Positions 1 through 5,609 of a stretch of 25,195 bases of DNA are shown piece by piece. Position 1 is the first letter of the stretch. The number at the start of each line of letters is the position of its first letter. Under the pieces are notes generated by a model. The model worked only from the letters and a program-made list of their open reading frames with translations, did no database searches and was not told the origin of the DNA. The position numbers and the translations under genes are program-made. Source of the stretch: CAYFSS01 sp964345975 (lineage in GTDB: Bacteria; Bacillota; Clostridia; Saccharofermentanales; Fastidiosipilaceae); NCBI GenBank assembly GCA_964345975.1, contig CAYFSS010000024.1, positions 1 through 25,195 of the forward strand. The letters run 5' to 3'.

Positions 1-154
1 CACGCCCAGCCTGCCCAGCACGCCCAGCCTGCTCAGCACACCCAGCCTGCTCAGCACACCCAGCCTGCTCAGCACGCGCAGCACCTTCAGCACCCTCAGC
101 ATACCCAGCACCCTCAGCATACCCAGCACCCTCAGCATACCCAGCCTGCCCAGC
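1..154 (-). repeat. coding minisatellite with 9/18-bp period
   Basis: Read on the minus strand, the tract is 17 consecutive nine-base units that all begin with GCT, giving Ala-x-x triplets (AGQ, AGY, AEG, AEQ, AGC, AGR). Two 18-bp higher-order units are visible: GCTGGGTATGCTGAGGGT repeated three times (AGYAEG), and GCTGAGCAGGCTGGGTGT repeated (AEQAGC). The tract continues to base 1, so its full length is unknown. It lies in frame within the truncated oxidoreductase. Confidence 0.9.
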
Positions 155-346
155 ACACGAAGCGAAATACGCATCGAGCGTGTCGAACGCAGGGATCGAG
201 GCGATCTCGGAATAGATCCTAGATCCCTCACGATAGGGGTCAACAACCGCTACGATCTCGAAACTCTCGCGATCGACATGATCCCGCAACAATTCAAAAA
301 GATAGGCGCCGTAACCTCCGACGCCTACCAAAACAATAGAAACCAT
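1..346 (-). CDS. Gfo/Idh/MocA-type oxidoreductase, N-terminal part, cut by window edge
   Basis: An open frame runs from ATG at 346 off the left edge (115 complete codons). It begins MVSIVLVGVGGYGAYLF, a Rossmann beta-alpha-beta with a G-x-G-x-x-G dinucleotide-binding loop, and a second strand ends in VVDPYREGSR. This is the N-terminal layout of Gfo/Idh/MocA NAD(P)-dependent sugar dehydrogenases. The start is well supported: GAGGAGG lies just upstream inside the end of uxaC, and the uxaC TAG is only one base away, so the two are probably translationally coupled. From about residue 65 the frame enters a long Ala-x-x tripeptide tract encoded by a DNA repeat, where the family would normally continue into its next strand. 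The tract never breaks frame in view. The family call is fairly secure. The substrate is unknown, though the operon suggests a uronic acid or a derivative. Confidence 0.72.
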   Translation of the reverse strand, partial: MVSIVLVGVGGYGAYLFELLRDHVDRESFEIVAVVDPYREGSRIYSEIASIPAFDTLDAYFASCAGQAGYAEGAGYAEGAGYAEGAEGAARAEQAGCAEQAGCAEQAGRAGQAGR

Positions 347-347
347 A

Positions 348-1751
348 CTAAGCCTCCTCGTCCATCCGGAAGTATCGCCAACTGTTAGAGTAGCAGATAT
401 CAGAGACGACTTGACCGAGAAATTCGATCTTTGCAGGGTACTGTCCGGATTCGACCAAATCACCGAGGAAATTGCAGAGAATTCGGCGGAAGTAGTCATG
501 CCGCGGATAACTTAGGAAAGAGCGAGAATCCGTGAGCATCCCGACGAAAGTGGACAGGACTCCTTGGCTGGCTAAAACTTCGAGATGCTGGACCATACCG
601 GGAAGGTGATCCAAATGCCACCAGGCAGGGCCTAACTGGAGTTTGCCGGCGTCAGGGCCTTTTTGGAAATTGCCCATCAAGGTGCAAAGAATGGGGAAGT
701 CAGCCGGATTGAGGGAGAAGAGGATGACCTTAGGCAATTCATCGGTTGCCTCAAGCGAGCCCAGAAGAGCATTGATCGGTCGAGCAACATCACCGTCCAA
801 GATGGAATCGTAGCCGGTATCGGGTCCCAACTTCTCAAACATGGGTGGGTTATTATTGCGGATGGATTGGATGTGTAACTGCATCGGCCAACCACGTGCA
901 GCATACTCACGGGCTAAGAATTGTAAGCTTGCTGTGATATACGCATTGATATCACGAGATGAAATAGCGTCACCGCTAAGACCGGATTGGAAGATAGCTT
1001 CGAGCTCAGCTTCATCGGCTTCGACATAGTCGTAAGACGCTAACGCATGGTCACTCGCCCTACACCCTAGTGCTTCAAAAGCCTCCATCCGTTCTTTCAA
1101 AGCTTCCAAGAGTTCTTTGTAGCTTGTGATGTCACGTCCCACAATAGCGCTCAAACGTGACACGGCCGCTGCGAAACCGGAATCCCCAACCGCTAGGTAT
1201 TTATCAGGGCGATAGGCCGGATAAACTCGGAGGACCCCTTCATCACGGAGTTTCTTGTGGAAGGCCAGGTCATCGGCCGGATCGTCGGTCGTGAAGACCG
1301 CGTTGACCCCACTCATCTCCATCATTTTCCGAGCGGTGAGACCCGAAGCAAGTAGCTCATTCGCACGATCGAAGATTGCATCAGCGGACTGGGCATCGAG
1401 GACGTCATCGATATCGAAGAAGTGGCGAAGCTCCATGTGCGACCAATGATAGAGAGGATTTCCTATCGCGTGGGAGAGAGCTTCAGCATAGGCACGGAAC
1501 TTGTCACGACCGGGAGCAGAACCGGTGATCAGTTCTTCATCGATGCCGTAGGCACGCATGATGCGCCACTTGTAGTGGTCGCCGCCGAGCCAAGCTTCCG
1601 CGAGGTCCTCGAATGCACGATCTTCGTAGATTTCTTGCGGGCTGAGGTGACAATGGAAGTCGAAGATCGGCTCATCCTTGGCGTAGTCCTCGTAGAGGGT
1701 CTTGGCGGTAGGTGATTGGAGGAGGAAGTCTTCGTTCATGAAACGGTCCAT
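348..1751 (-). CDS. uxaC: uronate isomerase
   Basis: UxaC is a cytoplasmic amidohydrolase-superfamily enzyme that converts D-galacturonate to D-tagaturonate and D-glucuronate to D-fructuronate. The protein is 467 residues, matching the usual 465-470. The sequence shows the metal-binding FDFHCHL motif (H33, H35), the family segment NPLYHWSHMELRHFF, the MQLHIQSIRNNN strand, and a late VGMLTDSRSF segment. The frame stays open further upstream, but the start is placed at MDRFMNEDF because AAAGGA lies at a good distance before it and the extra upstream residues (Lys/Pro/Ser-rich) do not look like the family. It follows the permease gene by 70 bases and precedes the left-edge oxidoreductase by one base. 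Its place beside the UxaB-UxaA fusion argues for the galacturonate branch as the main physiological role. Confidence 0.95.
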   Translation of the reverse strand: MDRFMNEDFLLQSPTAKTLYEDYAKDEPIFDFHCHLSPQEIYEDRAFEDLAEAWLGGDHYKWRIMRAYGIDEELITGSAPGRDKFRAYAEALSHAIGNPLYHWSHMELRHFFDIDDVLDAQSADAIFDRANELLASGLTARKMMEMSGVNAVFTTDDPADDLAFHKKLRDEGVLRVYPAYRPDKYLAVGDSGFAAAVSRLSAIVGRDITSYKELLEALKERMEAFEALGCRASDHALASYDYVEADEAELEAIFQSGLSGDAISSRDINAYITASLQFLAREYAARGWPMQLHIQSIRNNNPPMFEKLGPDTGYDSILDGDVARPINALLGSLEATDELPKVILFSLNPADFPILCTLMGNFQKGPDAGKLQLGPAWWHLDHLPGMVQHLEVLASQGVLSTFVGMLTDSRSFLSYPRHDYFRRILCNFLGDLVESGQYPAKIEFLGQVVSDICYSNSWRYFRMDEEA

Positions 1752-1821
1752 GGTGGTAGTCCTTTCTGTGGGGTTTTTGATCTCAGGAGGGGGAGATTGG
1801 TTGGGCTTTTTTGTGTGAGGA

Positions 1822-2688
1822 TTAGCCCTTGACGCCCCCTGCTGCGATCCCTTCAACGAACTGGTCTTGTGCCGCAAAGAACACGATCAGCGAGGGGATG
1901 ATGGAGATGAGAGAAACGGCGAGTACACGATTCCACTCGAAGCCGACGTCAGCGTCCATCGAGAGTTTGACGAAGATGGAAGCCGTATAACGTGCAGGGG
2001 TGTTGATGTAGAGCAAGGGCCCCATGAAGTCGTTGTTCGTCCACATGAATTGGAACAGACCGATGGAGACGAGCGCGGGAATGAGCATGGGGACGATGAT
2101 GTGCCAGAGCGTACCGAGGACGTTACAGCCATCGATGCTGGCAGCTTCCTCGAGCTCGACCGGGATGCCGCGGAGGAACTGGATGAGCATGAAGACGAAG
2201 AGGGTGTCGGTAGCAAACAGCGAGGGAATGATGAGGGGTGCGTAGATCGCGGAATCGATCCAGCCGAACTGCGCATACATGATGTACTGCGGGATGTTGA
2301 GTACGACCTGCGGGAGGAAGAGCGTCGAGATCAAGATGGGGAAGAGGATCTTCTTGGCGCGGAAGTTGAAGCGGGCAAAACCGTACGCCGCAAGGGTGGA
2401 GGAGATCAAAGTGAAGATGACCTTCGGGATGACGATCTTGTAGGTGTTGACCATCGAGCGAATGATGTTGATTTGACCACCGTAGTTGACGTTGACCTTA
2501 CGCCAGCCGTCGAGGGTCGGTTTCTGGGGTATGAACCAAATGGAGGAGAAGATCTCTTGGTTGGATTTGAAGGTTGCCCCGATCATCCAGAGGAGAGGGT
2601 AGATCATGACGAAGCCGACTGCAATCAGGAGGACATAGCGCCAGAGAGTGTTGAGGTTTCTTTTTTTGGGGTTAAGCGTTTTAGCCAT
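1822..2688 (-). CDS. sugar ABC transporter permease, MalG/UgpE type
   Basis: This is an inner-membrane permease of the CUT1 (carbohydrate uptake 1) family, 288 residues, the normal size. About six hydrophobic segments are visible, the first around residues 17-37. The cytoplasmic EAA loop that docks the ATPase is present (EEAASIDGC followed by IIVPMLIPAL). The C-terminus DQFVEGIAAGGVKG is typical of the MalG-like partner. AGGAG precedes the ATG. It lies 15 bases downstream of the other permease and must act with it and with the binding protein at 4030-5349. No ATPase gene is nearby, so a shared MsmX-like ATPase encoded elsewhere is inferred. Probable cargo is a uronate or uronate-containing oligosaccharide, judged only from operon context. 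Confidence 0.93.
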   Translation of the reverse strand: MAKTLNPKKRNLNTLWRYVLLIAVGFVMIYPLLWMIGATFKSNQEIFSSIWFIPQKPTLDGWRKVNVNYGGQINIIRSMVNTYKIVIPKVIFTLISSTLAAYGFARFNFRAKKILFPILISTLFLPQVVLNIPQYIMYAQFGWIDSAIYAPLIIPSLFATDTLFVFMLIQFLRGIPVELEEAASIDGCNVLGTLWHIIVPMLIPALVSIGLFQFMWTNNDFMGPLLYINTPARYTASIFVKLSMDADVGFEWNRVLAVSLISIIPSLIVFFAAQDQFVEGIAAGGVKG

Positions 2689-2703
2689 GGGTATTCTCCT
2701 AAT

Positions 2704-3615
2704 CTAATCCGAGTAATGTACCCAGTGCTTCTGACTGAGAAAGGCGATGACGGTGAAGATGAGGATGATGATGAATAGGATCCAAGCTTGCGCACTGGCA
2801 AGACCCATTTCGCTCTTCATAATTCCGTTGTTATAGATAAGTAGTGACATGAGGGTCGTGGAATTGCGCGGGCCACCACGTGTGATGATGTAGGGACCGT
2901 TAAATTCCTGAAAAGCCTGAACCAATTGGGTCACTAGATTATAAAAAATAACCGGAGTAATGATGGGGACGGTGACGGAGAGGAATTGGCGGGCACTGCC
3001 TGCTCCATCGATGGCTGCCGCTTCGTAGAGTTCTTCGGGCACGTTCTTGAGCGCTGCGAGGAAGATGACCATTGCAGACCCGAACTGCCAAATTCGCAGA
3101 ATAGAGACGACCCAAATCGCATGCTTGGTTGAAGCCAACCAGTTGGGGCCGTCGATGCCGATATAGCCTAAGAGCACATTGATGATGCCGTCATTCTTGA
3201 AGAGGGCGATCCATAGCACTGCGATTGCTACGGAGCCACCAAGGATAGAGGGGACGTAGTAGATCGTACGGAACAAGTTGATGCCCTTTAGTTTGTAGTT
3301 GAGGATGTAAGCGATGAAGAGCGCAAAGATAAGTTTCAATGGCACGGTCAGGAACGCATAGGTGAAGGTGACTCTGAGCGCTTGCAGGTTTTTTCTGTCC
3401 GTTAAGACATGTAGGTAATTGAAGAAACCGTGTTCAGAGATCCCTTTATGCAGGTTGTAGTCCGTGAAACTGTAGTAAAGCGACGAAGCAAAAGGATAAA
3501 GCTTGAAGACGAGGAGACCGATGAGCCAAGGGACGATGAACAAGAAGCCTTGTTGAGCTCTGGTCATACGTCTTCTAGGTCGAAGGAGTTGGCCAGAGGA
3601 GCGAGCGTATTCCAT
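2704..3615 (-). CDS. sugar ABC transporter permease, MalF/UgpA type
   Basis: This is a CUT1-family permease of 303 residues with about six membrane segments, the first near residues 23-42 (FLFIVPWLIGLLVF). The EAA loop reads LYEAAAIDGAGS with a following VPIITPVIFY, near residue 195. The frame extends upstream to a pair of Met codons at 3681, but those have no ribosome site. The Met at 3615 (MEYARSSG) has GGAAAGGA upstream and gives the usual length, so it is preferred. It is the heterodimer partner of the permease at 1822-2688. A 10-bp hairpin and a 15-bp tandem repeat separate it from the binding-protein gene upstream, an arrangement that commonly keeps permease output below that of the binding protein. 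Confidence 0.92.
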   Translation of the reverse strand: MEYARSSGQLLRPRRRMTRAQQGFLFIVPWLIGLLVFKLYPFASSLYYSFTDYNLHKGISEHGFFNYLHVLTDRKNLQALRVTFTYAFLTVPLKLIFALFIAYILNYKLKGINLFRTIYYVPSILGGSVAIAVLWIALFKNDGIINVLLGYIGIDGPNWLASTKHAIWVVSILRIWQFGSAMVIFLAALKNVPEELYEAAAIDGAGSARQFLSVTVPIITPVIFYNLVTQLVQAFQEFNGPYIITRGGPRNSTTLMSLLIYNNGIMKSEMGLASAQAWILFIIILIFTVIAFLSQKHWVHYSD

Positions 3616-3795
3616 GGAGATTTCCTTTCCGGGGTATTCCGCAGGATGCGGGCCCTTGTGGCGTTGATTGCGTTGCATCATGAGAGGTGGCTTTGATGAC
3701 GAAGGGTTGGTGGCAGTCAGTAAAAAGTTAAGGATAAAACGGAGACAGAGGATGTTGGGGACTTATCTAGCAGGCTAGGTGACAGCTCGTGTTAA

Positions 3796-3855
3796 GCGGC
3801 CTGTCCGATTGCGGCCTGTCCGATTGCGGCCTGTCCGATTGCGGCCTGTCCGATT
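3796..3855. repeat. four perfect 15-bp tandem repeats
   Basis: Four head-to-tail identical copies of GCGGCCTGTCCGATT are followed by a degenerate fifth copy (GCGGCCCTACCAGATT). There are no spacers, so it is not CRISPR. It lies between the solute-binding protein gene and its permease gene on the minus strand. Confidence 0.95.
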
Positions 3856-3927
3856 GCGGCCCTACCAGATTGAGCTCGATCCCAATTGAGCTCAGCCCGA
3901 TTGACCCGGAGGTGGTAGAAAAGAGAA

Positions 3928-3957
3928 GACCCGGATGACCCTAACGGCATCCGGGTC
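3928..3957 (-). terminator. intra-operon hairpin (attenuating terminator or mRNA stabiliser)
   Basis: GACCCGGATG and CATCCGGGTC form a perfect 10-bp stem with a 10-base loop. On the minus strand it is followed by a pyrimidine-rich TTCTCTTTTC run, so partial intrinsic termination downstream of the binding-protein gene is plausible. It may also protect the 3' end of that transcript. Confidence 0.7.
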
Positions 3958-4029
3958 CTTTGCGGCTTTCGCTGCTTGGCGAGTCAATGCATAAGCTGTG
4001 CCTCGCCGATTGACCTAAGTGCGTAGGTG

Positions 4030-5349
4030 TTAGCCTTCGAGCGCTGCTGTGATTTCTTCGATCAGGATCTCGGCAGCTTCTTCGACGGAGTAGTCGCCAT
4101 AGCTGATGCCGGAGTGAACGTCGTAATAAGCACCGTCAGAGCTCTTGAGTGCTGCTGCTTCAAAGTAAGGATCGAGCGGGAAGCTTGTCCAGTCCATGAT
4201 TCTTTCGTGTGCAACGACGACGTCAGGATCGAGGTACTGCTCGCCGGTCTCTTCTTCTTGAGCCTTTAGAACTTCAATAGCCTTCGCTGAGTTCGGGACA
4301 CCACGCGTGGTTGCAAGCGTCACGATAGCTTGTTCGTTGTTGAGGAGGAAGTCGATGAGCTTAGCAGAGGCAGTACGCTGTGCTTCGTCGGCACTTTCGC
4401 TGATCGCAAAAGCCATCGAGACCTTCGTAAATCCACCCTGGTGTTCGCCCATATCGGTCGGGAAGGTACCAACGGTGAAGTCGTCAGGATTGACGAGTGA
4501 ATCACGCATCTTGGTTGCAGCGGAATCCCACTCGAAGAGGCCACCATAGTTGCCTTCCATCCAGCGAGGGTTCTTGTCGAGTGAGTCGGCTCCGTCACCG
4601 GCTAGGACTTCGAGCGTCGGAATGACGTGTGCTTCTTCGAGGTCGAGGAAGAGCTGGAGTCCTTCAGCGATTTCTTCGGCTGAGTACTGGAGCTCACCAT
4701 TTTCAACCCAAGGCTTGCCGTACACGGATTCGAGGTAGTAAACCATGAAGATCATACGGTCATACTCACCCATGGTCATGGGGTAATAATCATCACCGAG
4801 TTCGTTAGCAAAGATATCACCGGCTGCGATAATTTCTTCCATCGTGGTAGGTACTTCGAGACCGGCTTCGTTCCAAGTTGCTTCGTTCCAATATAGGATA
4901 CGGCCGGTCATAGAGATCGGGATCCCTTGGAGTTTCTCAGCAACAGTACAAGCTTCGAGCGTCGACTCGGGGAACTGTGAGAGATCGATGATATCGGCGT
5001 AGTCGTTGATGTCTACGAAGACCGATCCGTCTGAACTGTAAGCTTCGATCCAGTTCCAGTTGATCTGGTTCATATCTTCAGCAGTTCCGGAGCTGAACTG
5101 AGCGCTTAGTTTTTCTTCCCAGCCACTCCATGCACCGAAATTGGTTTTGACTGTGATCTCAGGGTTCTCTTCCATGAAGAGATCGACGGCCTCTTGGGTT
5201 GCGTTGTGACGTTCGTCGCCGCCCCACCAAGAGAAGGTCATTTCCACATTCTCGCCTTCTGCTGCAACGTTTGTTGCAGGCAGATTCACGAGACCCAGAA
5301 TGAGTGCCAGGATGAGACTTAGTGCCATCAATGTACGTTTGGTTTTCAT
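4030..5349 (-). CDS. extracellular solute-binding protein, family 1 (uronate/oligosaccharide)
   Basis: This is the binding component of the CUT1 importer whose permeases follow it, 439 residues. An N-terminal signal peptide is clear: MKTKR, then a hydrophobic core (LMALSLILALILGLV), then a likely signal-peptidase-I site around NVAA-EGEN. The mature protein begins with VEMTFSWWGGDERH, typical of SBP_bac_1 proteins. The start at 5349 has GGAGGG at ideal distance, and the Met nine codons upstream has none. There is no lipobox cysteine near the cleavage site, which is unusual for a Gram-positive binding protein because these are normally lipid-anchored. The ligand is not readable from sequence. 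The flanking uxa genes suggest galacturonate, glucuronate or short pectin-derived oligomers. Confidence 0.92.
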   Translation of the reverse strand: MKTKRTLMALSLILALILGLVNLPATNVAAEGENVEMTFSWWGGDERHNATQEAVDLFMEENPEITVKTNFGAWSGWEEKLSAQFSSGTAEDMNQINWNWIEAYSSDGSVFVDINDYADIIDLSQFPESTLEACTVAEKLQGIPISMTGRILYWNEATWNEAGLEVPTTMEEIIAAGDIFANELGDDYYPMTMGEYDRMIFMVYYLESVYGKPWVENGELQYSAEEIAEGLQLFLDLEEAHVIPTLEVLAGDGADSLDKNPRWMEGNYGGLFEWDSAATKMRDSLVNPDDFTVGTFPTDMGEHQGGFTKVSMAFAISESADEAQRTASAKLIDFLLNNEQAIVTLATTRGVPNSAKAIEVLKAQEEETGEQYLDPDVVVAHERIMDWTSFPLDPYFEAAALKSSDGAYYDVHSGISYGDYSVEEAAEILIEEITAALEG

Positions 5350-5452
5350 TAGTTGCCCTCCTTGAGCTTTTTCCATTGAGTCTTTTAACTTCCTTTATTC
5401 ATCACGCCGAAGCGCGAAACGGACCGTTATCAGACTGTTATCTATATATAGC

Positions 5453-5466
5453 TTCGTTCTGACGAA
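5453..5466. promoter_or_regulatory. small inverted repeat upstream of binding-protein gene
   Basis: TTCGT-TCTG-ACGAA is a perfect 5-bp inverted repeat next to an AT-rich TATATATAG stretch, about 100 bases upstream of the binding-protein start. It could be part of an internal promoter or operator. It is too short to be sure. Confidence 0.3.
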
Positions 5467-5553
5467 CCAAGCGGCTTACTATCTTTGTGCGTGCAAAGGT
5501 CCAAGTCGTTGAAAGATCCTTCAGGTTCACGCTCCCCGAAAGGATCATGCTCG

Positions 5554-5607
5554 CCCGAAAGGACCACGCCACCCGAAAGGACCACGCCACCCGAAAGGAC
5601 CACGCCA
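5554..5607. repeat. three perfect 18-bp tandem repeats at the 3' end of uxaBA
   Basis: CCCGAAAGGACCACGCCA occurs three times head to tail, with a diverged copy on the left (from about 5534). On the other side the last codons and stop of uxaBA form another diverged copy, matching 13 of 18 bases. The period equals six codons. Confidence 0.93.
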
Positions 5608-5609
5608 CC

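Larger units (their letters stand above)
3697..4029 (-). other. spacer between binding-protein and permease genes
   Basis: This spacer of roughly 330-400 bases within the importer operon has no credible gene. From the binding-protein side it holds a perfect hairpin (3928-3957), a Gln/Leu-less low-complexity stretch with two GAGCTC sites around CCAATT, and then a 15-bp tandem repeat (3796-3855). Confidence 0.6.
5445..5609 (-). other. open in-frame extension beyond the uxaBA stop codon
   Basis: Directly after the TAG of uxaBA the same frame stays open for 55 more codons: three copies of Gly-Gly-Val-Val-Leu-Ser, then a polar tail of about 37 residues, ending at a TAG inside TATATATAG. It is the only sizeable content of the 260-base gap before the binding-protein gene. 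It could be the remnant of a longer C-terminus cut by a point mutation, or chance openness. It is not proposed as a separate gene. Confidence 0.4.

Noticed and set aside
1867..2778. 303-codon plus-strand frame opposite the permease gene
   Set aside because: It is extremely rich in Asp/Glu/Arg, has no recognisable motif, and lies fully antisense to a well-supported permease. It is a codon-bias shadow.
3796..3855. Possible CRISPR array
   Set aside because: The 15-bp units are directly adjacent, with no spacers, and there are no cas genes. It is a plain tandem repeat.
5554..5607. Possible CRISPR or attachment-site repeat
   Set aside because: 18-bp units without spacers, no integrase or cas gene nearby, and the period is in frame with the flanking gene.
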